DNA of 64,000 nucleotides from Chondrilla cf. caribensis (Eukaryota; Porifera; Demospongiae; Chondrillida; Chondrillidae): NCBI GenBank assembly GCA_964020155.1, contig OZ026564.1, positions 947,611 to 1,011,610 of the forward strand, read 5' to 3'. Shown piece by piece: positions 27,935 to 39,714 of this stretch (position 1 is its first letter; each line of letters starts with the position of its first letter). The notes under the pieces were generated by a model. It saw only the letters and a program-made list of their open reading frames with translations, ran no database searches and was not told where the DNA came from. The position numbers and the translations under genes were made by a program.

Positions 27935-28666
27935 TCAGCATGGACACGTCCTTTCAAGTGTTCGGAGGAGGGGACAACCCAGCATCAAACTTCTTTCTAC
28001 ATCTTCTGCTGCACCGATCTCCCTCGACTTTCTAACGGCATCCAGTACAGTCCTCCATGTTCTCGGTCTGTCTCCTGTGAGTGGGTTGTTGTCTTCCTTC
28101 AACCACTTGGAGCACAGGGACCTGAATGCACTCTCACAATTGCCCAGTTCCTCCCTGTGAATAGCATCTGTAAGACTATGCTCAACATGGAGATGATCAG
28201 CGAACTCCTTCCACTTGTGGAAAACATGTTTTCCCACTCGAACAATCAGTTCACTGACTGTTGGTTTTGTATCTAGCATCCCTAACAGAATCCAGTAAAG
28301 AATACATAAATTATTAGGAAAATTAAGACATGCATGATAAACAGGTAAGCACACACACACACATATGCATGTACACCCACCTACATGTGCACACAAACCA
28401 CACACACATAGTGTAGTGTACCTGTGACTGGACTTTGCTTTGAACGTTCTGTACTTTCAATATTTCCACCAATAAGAGGTCTCTCAGTTTGGGATCAAGT
28501 AGAAACAGGATTTCTGACACTCAACAGTTCTGAAGAAATGATGGAAAATGTACACTGAATTACAAATATTATGTAAAACTATGTTAACTTTCCCAATGAA
28601 GACAACACACAATGTACGTAGATCTTTGTTATCATTCCCAATGAAGCTGGACAACAACAACTTGAA

Positions 28667-28714
<48 letters not shown>

Positions 28715-31700
28715 ATCCATGGCAGAGACTTCCTCCAACTTCCAAAATGCAACCCCAGTTTCCCTCACAACACGGACCTACATGTGTTCAAGAATGTTCA
28801 CTTGAATGTAGTACCAGAAACAATCCAAAATGAACAACTCACAATAGCTTCTGAGGGGTCTGGAGGTGAGAACCACACCTTATGAGAAGGTGACAGTTTT
28901 GGGAAGGAACCACAGTGAAAGCAAGTGGCCACACCATCATTCACAGGGGCTGTGTAGGGAACATCGGGCTGGCAGGAGCATGGCAGGACAGGGCGAATTT
29001 GAGCAATTTCGTGGAATTTTTCACCAAACACTTGCTGGGTGATGTGATGTAGGTTCTCTTCCAGGCGAGCACGAATGGCAGAGCAGTGGTGATGGATTCC
29101 CTGAAGAGGATCAGGAAGGGACAACAGAGCAGCAGACCCATCTATGACAATTTGACATTGAATGTGGCCAGGCTTCTCTGTCAAGTACACACAAGTACTT
29201 GGTCTGGGGCAGGAGAATTTGACTGATTTACGATCGCTTTCTTGCAAAATGACCTTCCATTCTCTGTCAGCCAGTTCTACAACAAGACGGCAGAACACAC
29301 TGCGAGGAAGGTCACAGTGAGTGGTGAAGGAATCCCGTTTGAACACAAAGGTGATACACAGTGGTCCAACACTGCTGTAGGAGGGGACCTTTGCTTTTCC
29401 GTATGGCAGACAGGAAGGGATGAAGTAGGAGGGAGGATCACGTGAAGGAGTCAACCTTGCTGCTATCCCGACATGGTGGAGGACCTCCAGGAACCACACA
29501 GGATCAACATCGGTGATGACGCCCAACTCTGAAAGTAGGCTATCATAGGGATGAGGGATTATCCCGGTACTCTGGAACTGCTTTGTGGCACCTGAATGTG
29601 CTGGTGTATATTGAACTGCCAAGAGCTTCGAGACCTCTCTGTACAGAGCTGTAGCATCAGTGCAAACATAGTTTACACCGCCTCTTAGATATTGGGGATC
29701 AAGGTCAAAGTATGCGTAGAAGCCGAGCACATAAAGTAGCTTGAGGAGACAGAGGAACTGTTCATCTGCTTTGCGTTGGTCGATGTAACCATTCTTCAAG
29801 CAAAACTGCTTCAGTTCATCTTTCACGAAGAACTTCTTCTCAATGCGTCGAGTGACAAGCTCCAGCAGGAACCACATCAGAGGTACATCCACTTTCAGGA
29901 TGCCGCTCTTGTCGGAAATACACTCACGAAGGTTGTTGAGGTAGGCCAGATCCACTCCCTCTCCTTTGCCTTCACTGTGGATCGTCATATGGTTGTCAAC
30001 AAGGAAGAATCCACTGCTATCAGGACACTGGATGTGATGGAAGTAAGGCTTGCCTTCGAGGCTTTTGATTCTTTGCTCCACATTGGAAATTATTTCTTCA
30101 CTTTTGCCCGAAGTAAGAACCTTATCTTTGAAGGTGCCGGCAATGATGATGCGAGGCTCTGGACAAGTGCCTTTGAAGATTGCCAGATCCTTACAAGTGA
30201 ATTTGTGAGCCATGGTCTGCATACTGCTGAGCGAATGCTGAATGAACTCCCATTGAGTCTCCAGTGGCTGATTGTTGGAGACAGGGAGCTCGACTCCTTC
30301 CTGAGGCCGGTAGGTCGACCGGATGGGTTCATCCAAGTCTTTGGAGGCATTGAACACCTGAATGTAAGTGCAGGGAATGGCCAGCAGGAGAGGAAGGATG
30401 TCCTGAAAGGCAGGTTGACCTCCTGAATCGATCACATGAACAAAATGTGCCTTGTTCAGTGGAATTATGCTGTATGCAAGCTCAACGGAATCCATTACTT
30501 CTGAACGAGATGCCTCCAAATACTTTGACCCTTCAGACTGCACGGGACGTTGTGGGATCCGTACATTCTTGAGTACCCTATCCGCCATCCTGTGAAGAAG
30601 GCCCTTTTCATGATAACTTGATGGAGAGTTACCAATAGCTGTGGGGTACTGCTCACACTTCTGGTAGTTCTTCTCCACAGCACAGACCTTCACTGATTGG
30701 TTCAGGCAACTCTCTGAAACTGGCTTCCAAACAGAGCTTCCTTCGTTTGTTGTGTAGTGTTCACCAAACACCAATATATCTGGGGTCTCCATAACAGGAG
30801 TGCTGATTGGCATTTCTTTTGATTTCCCATGAACTAGAAGGTGGCGTAGGGAGGATTTCCCGGCACCAGATGGACCAACGAAAAGAGCCCGGAGGACTTC
30901 TACCGATACAGCTCCATGCTTCTTCAGTACTTCCTTATAGTGGGACTTGAAGAGAGCAGTAGGATCACTGCCTTCATCTGGATTAGAGATGAAACATATG
31001 GCATTGCATGTATTATGTCACACTATGTCTAGGTTGGTAAGTGTATAGACTAGAGTGGCATGAAAATGATCATATATTTTTATTATCACTATCACATCCT
31101 CCCATGTGGCACCACAGTCAAAAAGTGAATGTAGACGGTTATACAGACATTGGTTACTAGTACTTAGAAAGTAATATGACCTCAGACAATATTGCCCACT
31201 GAATGAAAAAGAGCCATCTATGCATGTCTCTGCAGGCCTCTCTTGAAATGTCAATAGAGCTCATGTGTTTGCACAATCATTATGACGACATTATCCATGT
31301 TCTGCCATCTTGAGTGTCAAGAACGTACACGATTGAAAGGCGAATTCGACAATCGTATTGTAAAATTTTAAAAACTAATATGAGATGAAAAATGGATGTA
31401 CAGGCATGAATGACTTGAAATGGAGTTCAATGGAGTTTATGACCGACTAACAGTAATGAAAAACTGACGAAGACAGTGCCTACCCAAGCTTAAAAAGAGC
31501 GCGGAAACTTAAAAAGTGGTTAATAGTAGTAGGTATACAGATAGGTTAATCATTGTGACCATTGTACCTCAATCCGACACATTTATTATTTCTGCTCTGA
31601 TCTCCTTTTTAACCGTCCTGTAAGTTCTTTTAATGATAGTTCTGTCATAGGTCACTGAGAAGAGCCTATTTTCAATCAGAGGCACCATGCATGCAGTATT

Positions 31701-32214
31701 TAACTGAATGATCTAAAATCTTAAAATCGGTATCGACATGAGAGTCCTACAGCACAACATGTCCTTATCGATAAACAGTTCCTATTCTACAGTTTATAAT
31801 GGTACCATTTCTGACACTCATTGCATCATGTTATGTAACGGTGATGTCAAACGCATAAACTCTACATGCACTGCCTCCTTTATAGTTAGCAAATTACTAT
31901 TTTGCCTCAATAATTGTGCCACAATATCATCACGTAGTGTGCATGGTCTAATGAATTATGAGGATGAGCCTAAGCGAGCTCCACAATCTAATAGATTTAA
32001 TATACAGCATACTTTATTGAAGGTCACTACAGTACAGTATACAATTTTGTACATCACACATGTGTCTTCCTGTCTTGATACACAAATACATTGCAACTGT
32101 ACTCACCTGGCGCTATTGTCAAACTGGGGTTTACTCTGGGAATCTTAAGAACATCTCTCTTCGAGTAAATATCTGTTACAAGACAAATATTCATTGAATA
32201 GAGTAGACGTGTGT

Positions 32215-32282
<68 letters not shown>

Positions 32283-34165
32283 CCTGTTAAAAGCTTAGAA
32301 AAGACAGTATCAACATTTATAGACTCCTTGGCAGATGTTTCATAGAAGGACATTGCATTATGATTAGCAAAATCTAAAGCTTCTTGTGTTGTTACTTCTC
32401 GTGAATGTTCACGGTCACACATGCTACCAACAAGCATGATAACAACATTGGGATCAGCCCATCTCCTAACATGTACCAGCCAATCTGATAAATGATCAAA
32501 TGTCCTCTTACAACCAATTGAGTAGACCAGCAAAACTCCATGACTAGTACGGATGTACCTAGTATAAGTATACAAACAGTATACATGGTAATGGAAGATA
32601 GAACATCGATGTTAAAGAAGGAGTGCATTGCGATGGTGGAGGAACAGTGTACTGTGATGGTGGAGGAACAGTGTACTGTGATGGTTGAGAAACAGTGTAT
32701 ACAGTACAAGGTATATAACATCCTCTATAAAATTATGATAGCACCTTATGTTAACATGACATTGTACCTACTAACCATGCTAAGTAAATTCAATAGTCAT
32801 CGTAATTGTGAGTAATAGTGTAAAAATTATATCATATATATTACACAAATATACATGCTTACCCTGATGGAATAGATCTAAACCTCTCCTGACCAGCTAC
32901 AGTAAACAAGGAAACATAGAAAAAATTATTTCTACTGTTATTTTCTACTTTCCACTACTGTGCAAAAAATTAATTCGTTATAAAACATGCCACCCAGAAT
33001 TTAAGTGGCTCTTCAACTTCTAGATTGGTTGGAGCTAATGATTTATGAACAATATTATTGGTGGAGGTTTTATCAAAATTGATCTGACATGACTAAAGTG
33101 GGAGATTTGGTCTAAGTATGTACTGATTGTATTGTTCCGGACATGTCATCTAATTGTCCATATCGCAAAGATGTACGAAGGTAAAACTTCATAGCAAGTA
33201 CAATTTGCTTTCTTAATAATGCTCTTCATCTCAATTCAATAGTGTCCAAAAATTGTTCTGTTTAATTATCGATTGTTTAATAATTATAGAATTTCTCAGC
33301 AAACAGAATATGAAACATTAAATTAAGAATTAATGCATACACACATGCACTTCATCACTCCAATGTGTGCGAGGCTCCATGTTAAGCAATTACCTGAGTC
33401 CCATATTTGAACTTTTATCACCTCGCCGGCAAGATACACATTTTGGAATTTATAATTCATTCCTATAGTCGTGCTGACATCAAACCTGAACTTATTATCA
33501 ACAAAACGTCTCAATAGAGAGGTTTTTCCAGCTTCAGTATCACCAATCAGGACGACTGCAGATAAACAATAATTATTATAATGAATTATTTCTTCAAAAC
33601 AAGTGCAACTATTAAAGATCAAGAGGTTCAGTGTGTACCAGTGATGTCCCAAGGGGGAATAAGGGTAGTCTCAAATCTAGGAGAAGACGGAGAGTTTGAC
33701 GTATCCTAAGGGGAAGGTGGAGAGGACCTCAAGAATCCCATAAGGGAGGAGATCCGTAGTGTCCCAAGTTAGGGAGAGGGGTAGACTTAACAGATGTTCA
33801 TAGCGGGAAGGGGGAGTCTGAAATACACGGAATTGTTCACAACATCACGATTATTTACCATTAAAGATGTACCCGGGGCGCCCTGAACCTCTTGGGGAGG
33901 GGGTAGCCTTAACTAATGTTCAAAGCGTGAAAGGGGAGTCTGAAATACACGGAGTTGTTCACAATATCACGATTATTTACCATAAAAGATGTAGCCGGGG
34001 CGCCCTGAACCTCTTGGGAAGGGGTAGCCTTAACTAATGTTCAAAGCGTGAAAGGGGAGTCTGAAATATGTGGAAATCTTCGCAACATCACGACCATTTA
34101 CCTTCAAAGAAGTAGCCAGGGTTTCTTAGATCTACAGGATCAGAGATCGCGACCTTTCCTGCCAT
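27935..34165 (-). CDS. Fused Rab-like GTPase / Roc-COR-like / death-domain protein, gene 2
   Basis: Nine minus-strand exons: 34102-34165, 33394-33555, 32863-32896, 32284-32558, 32107-32172, 28843-30977, 28714-28777, 28422-28529, 27935-28281; 3255 nt, 1084 residues, in phase throughout. It is paralogous to gene 1 exon by exon, with the Rab exons of identical length. The Rab part has P-loop GDTEAGKTS, a canonical switch I (TTIGMNY) and G3 (DSAGQERF), but G4 reads GSMCD instead of NKxD, so guanine specificity may be lost. The Roc-COR part keeps [15 protein letters not shown] and GTFKDK. The death domain ([22 protein letters not shown]) ends in a different tail from gene 1. An AATAAA on the gene strand (plus 32013-32018) just beyond a read-through stop at 32054 leaves open a short Rab-only transcript. 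The exon-4 donor and the donor of the exon at 28714 sit in GT arrays, as in gene 1. Confidence 0.7.
28668..28713. repeat. (AC)n microsatellite forming a 5' splice site in fusion gene 2
   Basis: About 45 bp of AC abutting the exon at 28714-28777; the donor on the gene strand is GGATG|GTGTGTG. The corresponding array in gene 1 is about 165 bp, so length has diverged. Confidence 0.95.
31260..31735. other. Unique part of intron 5 of fusion gene 2
   Basis: This stretch of the 1129-nt intron has no counterpart in the shorter intron (591 nt) of gene 1. I see no gene or recognisable element in it. Confidence 0.35.
32217..32283. repeat. (AC)n microsatellite forming the Rab exon-4 donor in fusion gene 2
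   Basis: About 65 bp of AC abutting the exon at 32284-32558; the donor is AACAG|GTGTGTG on the gene strand, as in gene 1. Confidence 0.95.
33785..34165 (-). repeat. Tandem triplication of the exon-1/donor segment, fusion gene 2
   Basis: Three units of about 122 bp. The phrase gagtctga recurs at 33814, 33936 and 34057. The right-most unit contains the true first exon (34102-34165). The other two keep a donor-like ATG|GTAAAT and a decayed exon end coding PGYIF-like residues but lack the start codon. Confidence 0.8.
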
Positions 34166-35885
34166 GGATGTCTCGATAATCACCGATCGTTAGTGATTTT
34201 CATACAGAGAAAACCTTCTTAGGCCAGCCCTTGTCTCGCGCCCGCAGGATAGTTATAACGGACATCCGTACTTGAAAGATTTCAGGCGTTTAATGGATTA
34301 TAATTTAAAATTATCACTATGTCGCGACTCACGGAAATTTAATTACGCAATAAAATCGTTCAGGCGACAAACTTCGCGAGAAATGACGTTTTATGCGACT
34401 GAATGAAATGCTATCAGGATACAATCAAACATCATCTCCACTTGAATTGGGTGAAATAATTATCAAACTTATGCGCTAGGAAAACAGATCCCATCGGGCT
34501 ACTATGCTAGGCACCCAATAAACAAACAATATGCCAGTGGAGATATGCCGCCATCGCGAAGCACAACAGAGTCTACATCCATATCAATGACACTCTGCCA
34601 AAAGTGACAGTGAAAGTGACACCCATGGCCAAACAGAATTTATCTATTGGTACAGAACATAAAGCCAAAATGATTCTCTGATGACCTTACACTGATTTCT
34701 TCCTCTGCAGATGAACACACCAGTCATCTCAAGTTCGAAGGAGCCAGCAATGACCTAGGTCTTGTCCTGCATCGAAATGTGTCTCCCTAACACGACACAA
34801 AGTGTGCAGGTGCCATTGAAATTGCTTTGTTTGCTGTACACAGCACATGGTTAAGGTGTATTAGTGTGTGCATTTGTGTCACTGTGTTAGAATTTGTACA
34901 TGTATGTACAGGTACGTATTATGTACTATATGGTAAACTATGTGTGAATGTTGGTATATATGTACAGTACATGTGTGTATGAATGTACATGTGGTATCTT
35001 ACACCTTGCTGTTTGTTCATAATAATTGATCATCAATTATTATATTGAATGATTGATATTACACAAAATAGTATAATAATTATACACATGTCTGCATGTA
35101 CACGCATACATGTCTTGCAATGTGCTTTGAATATATACATTGTTTTGATGCAAGTGGATTTAATATTATCATTGTATAATATACTACATGGGTGTATTTC
35201 AACGGCACTGCCACATCAATGATATTATATGTTTGAAATTGACAATGCATCCTTAACTGATCAATGCAATATCGAGTGGCATGGACACCTTCACGTGTGA
35301 ATAGGTTTTTTCAATTGGCCTATAATACAATACCTTTTCACATTCCCATGCAATTGCGCCCACGCATAATAAAATCAATCTATAATAATATGGACAACAT
35401 TAATTTTTACAAATTTAAAATAGTTGACATAATGTGGAGAAGAGAAAGTACAGTAATTCTAATGCAGATGCATAGGAAGTAATTCTGAAGTCCTTTCTGC
35501 ATCTATTTCAGATTCATCTGGAGGAAAAAAGAACATGCAGGATTCGAAACAAGGAACCAGCAGAGCTAATTTCACAGATTACACACACATTAGTCTTGCA
35601 TAGCCAGACCCTCACGATGCATGGATCCTCTGTTTTTAAATGGTCGTCACCATTTAAACAAGTCCCAATTTCAAACTTAGAAGTGGGAACGAGTCTTGCT
35701 ACATTAGACTACACATAAATACTGTAATCATGTATCATGGCCGACACTTTCCATTTACATGTTCAACACACAGAGGAGAAGTGTTGTGAGGTCCTTCTGG
35801 CGTTTAACGTCAGCACAATTCTCTTCATTAGCACTGACAACATATCACTAACTAATCACAATAATCAGTCATGTACTCATGGACA

Positions 35886-35971
<86 letters not shown>

Positions 35972-36240
35972 ACACATATGTACATTGTCAAATACATTAC
36001 ACTCACTTTTATCCCGATTCAGTTGTGAAGCCTTCAGACCTTCATCAACACCACTAAAAGTGATTATACAAAAGACTCTATGAGTCCTATCCTAGCTAGG
36101 TGGGATACCTGCTGCATGCCCCATGCAAAGCCTCCCTCTGCAGTTCTTTGTAGAGAGTATACAACTGATCATCAGGCCTGCACAATGTCAACATCATCGT
36201 GAACATGGGTGCATGGGTGCATATACATAATACTAGCAAG
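34166..36240. other. Duplicated flanking blocks without an intact gene
   Basis: The 5' flank of fusion gene 2 is followed by blocks that recur elsewhere. One begins gattcatctggag (35511; also about 40430, 54726, 61339). One begins atcatggccgacac (35733; also about 40648, 54921, 61585). A third (about 36000-36110) recurs near 42005 and 55660. An (AC)n tract lies at 35889-35966. The small open frames are not conserved as proteins across copies, so I call none a gene. Confidence 0.5.
35889..35966. repeat. (AC)n microsatellite
   Basis: About 78 bp of nearly pure AC inside a recurrent block; the paired block at 55640 has its own longer array. Confidence 0.95.
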
Positions 36241-37031
36241 TGAGCCCGCTACGGCGAGTCATGCGCATTTTCGTGAGTGGCAACAGAGGGTAGTTGCTAT
36301 AACAACGGTAGGTTTAAAATTTGATCGTTGGATGACAGCCAATCGAGTCGCCCGATAACTGGAAGTCACTGGGACGATAATTAAAAATGGTGTACAACAT
36401 GTGGCTATGAATGCACAATATGGAACAACAAATCCACGGAAGCTATCTAGGAGCTCTAGTTTTCTAACCCTCTGTGACAGATCACATGTTGACTGATTTT
36501 GTCCTGATTTAAAAATTACATACACTGAATGGCACAATTCATCAATGTAAACGTTACTGGAATATAAATTTGGCCCAAATTTGGTCTGCAGAGGACTAGA
36601 TATCCAAGTAAGGCTCAATACATGCATGATTGAATAAACCTCCAAATGAGACCACTAGCATCCACATACGTGTGCTTGCATGTGACCTTACAAATCTTAA
36701 AAAAACTGCATTCATACATAAACACATGCACACACACACCTGCACAAACACAAGAGGCTACATATGTACAACATGATGCCACAAATGTACAACATGAGAC
36801 TACATATATAAAACACAAGACACAAGAGGTGGTGTTGCACACATTTTTCCTTGTGTACAGATTGTTTATACAACATGAGTACTTTATGTTAGTTGTACAC
36901 AAATTGTCAATGCAGTTTTAGCTGGAAATGTCCTCTGTATTTGGGGAAATTGAGTAAAGGTAATAGGTGTTACTTGATTAATTAATGTGTGCGGTGTATC
37001 TCGAGCATAAATATCCCATGTTACCAGTAGC
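36241..37031. other. Recurrent block upstream of secreted-peptide gene 1
   Basis: A segment starting agcaagtgagcccgctac recurs near 55908. It is followed by a short minisatellite (acatgag-ctacatatgtac units, about 36765-36815) and by a proximal promoter block shared with the other three peptide genes, including the phrase ttacttgattaattaatgtg. Confidence 0.6.
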
Positions 37032-37038
37032 TATAAAA
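37032..37038 (+). promoter_or_regulatory. TATA box of secreted-peptide gene 1
   Basis: TATAAAA exactly 100 bp before the ATG, in a context (ctataaaagagagctacaga) shared by all four gene copies. Confidence 0.8.
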
Positions 37039-37131
37039 GAGAGCTACAGAGCTCCACTTGTTCATTCACCCTGTGAGTTCTTTGGTGGGAACAACTGTGT
37101 CAGTCTCGTTTACAACTAGAGATTATCTGGA

Positions 37132-37556
37132 ATGTTTGGAAAAGGAGTCCTCTTGGTTCTGTTGGTTCTGGGAGCCATTGCTTATCAGGCTCAGGCTCAG
37201 GCTTCAATATGTAAGTCTACTAGTCAGTATTGTATAGCTAAATGTACATGTGTGATTTTTCTCTGTGATGGTTACATACATCTGCTGAACAGCAAAGGTG
37301 AATAAGATGTGAACTTATACCATTTTTAGATATGTGCTTCAAGGAACAAAATTGTAGAGGAAGGGGAGTTGTGGGAGTGTATTGTTGTATAAAGGGTAAG
37401 GGTTTTCAATCTGCATTGGGTTATAACGGACCGAGCTATGGTTGCTTTAACTGGTGAGAATATTCTCAGCACACATGCAGAGTCTGTTTGAACAAACTAT
37501 GAATCACACTCAGTCTGTAAAATTTATATTTTTCTCTATGTAGTGTGGGGAAATAA
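37132..37556 (+). CDS. Secreted six-cysteine (knottin-like) peptide, gene copy 1
   Basis: Three exons, 37132-37210, 37330-37453 and 37544-37556, give 71 residues. Exon 1 encodes a signal peptide (MFGKGVLLVLLVLG, then AIAYQAQAQA). Exon 2 encodes the mature peptide with five cysteines. A donor overlapping its apparent stop (AACTG|GTGAG) splices to exon 3, which supplies a sixth cysteine and ends VGK. Spacing is C-x5-C-x9-CC-x18-C-x2-C, the C-C-CC-C-C order of inhibitor-cystine-knot peptides such as sponge asteropsins, though with an unusually long fourth and short fifth loop. The Gly-Lys end could be trimmed and amidated. If exon 2 were not spliced the product would end after FNW with five cysteines; the sixth cysteine recurs in every copy, favouring splicing. 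The function is unknown: defence, venom-like or signalling are all possible. Confidence 0.75.
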
Positions 37557-38089
37557 CTGATGTGGGGCTAATCTTGGAACTACGAATTCAGTAACGCAGA
37601 TTAACTGCAAGCAGATAACATAGCATAGGAATATCAAATAATCTTTAACTAAGCAACTGTTTAGCCCAAACCACATAGTGCCAAGAGTTACTAATCATTT
37701 AATCACAACGATGTCTGATTCGATCGAGTGCATGAAAGTTAAAGACAGCTATTGAACAGTGTATAATGGTGTACACATTGCGGATAAGTGAAGTAGTCGG
37801 GTTGACCATGACAAAATGTACAATATTATAATAGAATGAGAAATTATATAATTACTGTAGGCAGATCTTATGAAAGGAGACCAAAGAGTACAATTAAAGA
37901 AAAAGTGCAATTCAATCATAGTGTAGCACAGAGTGGTGAAATTCTGGTATAATCAGCTTTTGGCCCTCAATAGGCTACACTATAAGACCATAAACTATTG
38001 TAAAATGGTTGGAATTTCAAGATCTGATAATCTAGTTGGAGAAGGAGTGTAGGGTATTGCATGAACCCTACACTCCACTCCTACCTACA

Positions 38090-38672
38090 GGTCTGTGAGG
38101 GCTACCTTTGTGGTGGGATAAGCAACATATTTAGTGAATACTATAAGTCAATTTCAATCTCTATATACAGGCTAATATTACAAATGTCTGTCTTTGGCAA
38201 ATGGACTTGTCTTATACACAGTACATGTATACTAGCTGTGTAGAGTGTCATGTTAAAGGAGATGTCAGTGTGAAGACCATGATTCCTGGGTACAACGTCA
38301 ACTCCTTTCCCTCACTATGCGGTAATTCATTGTATGTACATATACATATGTCAAATTATATGTACATCATTGATATGGTGGTAAAGAATACCATGCATCC
38401 AATGTGAACTGGAAACATACAATAAATCACTTTTGAAACTCAAGACCCTGACATGGAATATGCACAGATATAACCACCATGGTAGTATACACTTTATGTC
38501 ACCATATGGATGGGAATCAAAACATATCCCATAAAGGAGCACAACAACAAAAATAGCAATTGTTTTTGTGGTTACAGGTCATTATGTTAGTGAAATATTG
38601 ATAGTCAGAATCATCGGAGAACTTTATGCTCAAGTGAGCTTATTTCCTACAACAGGTCCTGAGACAGGGTGA
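38090..38672 (+). other. Possible small exons of an unidentified gene (copy a)
   Basis: Three exon-like pieces lie downstream of peptide gene 1. One follows an acceptor at about 38091 and codes CEGYLCGG. One at about 38234-38322 codes CVECHVKGDVSVKTMIPGYN and ends in LCG|GTAATT. The last, 38578-38672, follows a good acceptor (gtggttacag) and codes 31 residues including SEILIVRIIGELYAQVS before a stop. The phase between the second and third pieces fits. The same pieces recur around 57845-58514, and the last also at 48951, 51323 and 59431. I do not recognise the protein and no start codon is assigned. Confidence 0.3.
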
Positions 38673-38863
38673 CATTGCAATTATTATTACTACTAGTTAC
38701 CAATGGACAATGTAATTTCGTTGCATTAGAAGTGTATGTACACTGTGTGCCTTGCTTTTGTGATTGGTGATTGCATCTGATAGGATCACTATGGAGTGTT
38801 GCATGTGATATAGGTTGAAAGTACAGTTACCATAGCAACACACCAATGTATATGTACACATGA

Positions 38864-38870
<7 letters not shown>

Positions 38871-38939
<69 letters not shown>
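38871..38939. repeat. (GT)n microsatellite
   Basis: About 69 bp of GT. A similar tract follows the equivalent block at 49224, 51563, 58664 and 59723, always in the same orientation. Confidence 0.95.
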
Positions 38940-38940
<1 letters not shown>

Positions 38941-39026
38941 TGTATGAAACAAAGTTCATTATAGGCAGTATAGGCTCAAGACATAGCTACTTTTATGGGA
39001 GGCAGTAGCTGACAATAGATGTTTTA

Positions 39027-39030
<4 letters not shown>

Positions 39031-39070
<40 letters not shown>
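39031..39070. repeat. (AC)n microsatellite
   Basis: About 40 bp of AC, followed by agcatgtttacataag as at 49982, 51738 and 59927. Confidence 0.95.
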
Positions 39071-39072
<2 letters not shown>

Positions 39073-39153
39073 CATGTTTACATAAGAGGAACACGGTTTA
39101 CAGATTCCAGAGCAGAAGGTGTATAGTGTCTAAGGGGTAGTTTGGCAAAGTTG

Positions 39154-39714
39154 TTACTCCTGTATGAACATGTTATCAATCATCAATGTATTCACTTCTC
39201 CGCCAACACAAGCATCCCGAATTGCAAAATTTACTGTCGTAGTCCAGAGGGCATTATAACGGAATTTCTCAGCAGCAAAACTTATCCATAGAGAAGTTTT
39301 ACCAACTCCACTATCGCCAATCAGGATGACTGTAGATAAACAATAATAATTATAATGAAATAACTACTTCACAACAAGTGCAACAACCAGGGTTGATGAA
39401 GGGGACGTGTGCCAAAGAGATGTCCCAAGGGGCAAGACTCAAGAGGGGTGATCTCAAATCTAGGAGGAGACTGGGGGAAGTGTGAAGTATCCCAAGGAGA
39501 AGGTGGAGAGGACCTCAAGAATCCCAAAAGAGAAGGGGGTCTGTACGTAGTGTTCCAAGTTAGGGAGAGGGGTAGCTAGTCTGAATTGTTCAGATGGGGG
39601 AAGGGGATTCTAAAATGCGTCGAATTCTTCGTAACATCACGATCATTTACCTTTAAATTCGTAGTCGTAGTGTCTTGAGTCTACTGAACCAGTGATTGCG
39701 ACCTCTTCCGTCAT
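39154..39714 (-). pseudogene. Rab exon 1-2 remnant of a fusion gene (remnant D)
   Basis: On the minus strand, exon 1 (39651-39714, MTEEVAITGS, 64 nt, donor AAAG|GTAAAT) and most of exon 2 (from 39329 downward; P-loop GDSGVGKTS) are intact and in phase. Exon 2 then loses its normal end: the expected WDTG and donor are replaced by unrelated sequence running to a stop at 39154. No Rab exons 3-5 and no Roc-COR exon follow; peptide gene 1 lies there instead, on the other strand. It is therefore a truncated copy. A short transcript with only a P-loop is conceivable but unsupported. Confidence 0.8.

Noticed and set aside
34696..34790. Acceptor followed by ATG (MNTPVISSSKEPAMT)
   Set aside because: The frame stops after 15 codons and no partner exon was found.
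35737..36057. Open frame MADTFHLHVQHTEEKCCEV
   Set aside because: The same block at 40648, 54921 and 61585 does not keep the frame, and the second half runs into an AC tract.
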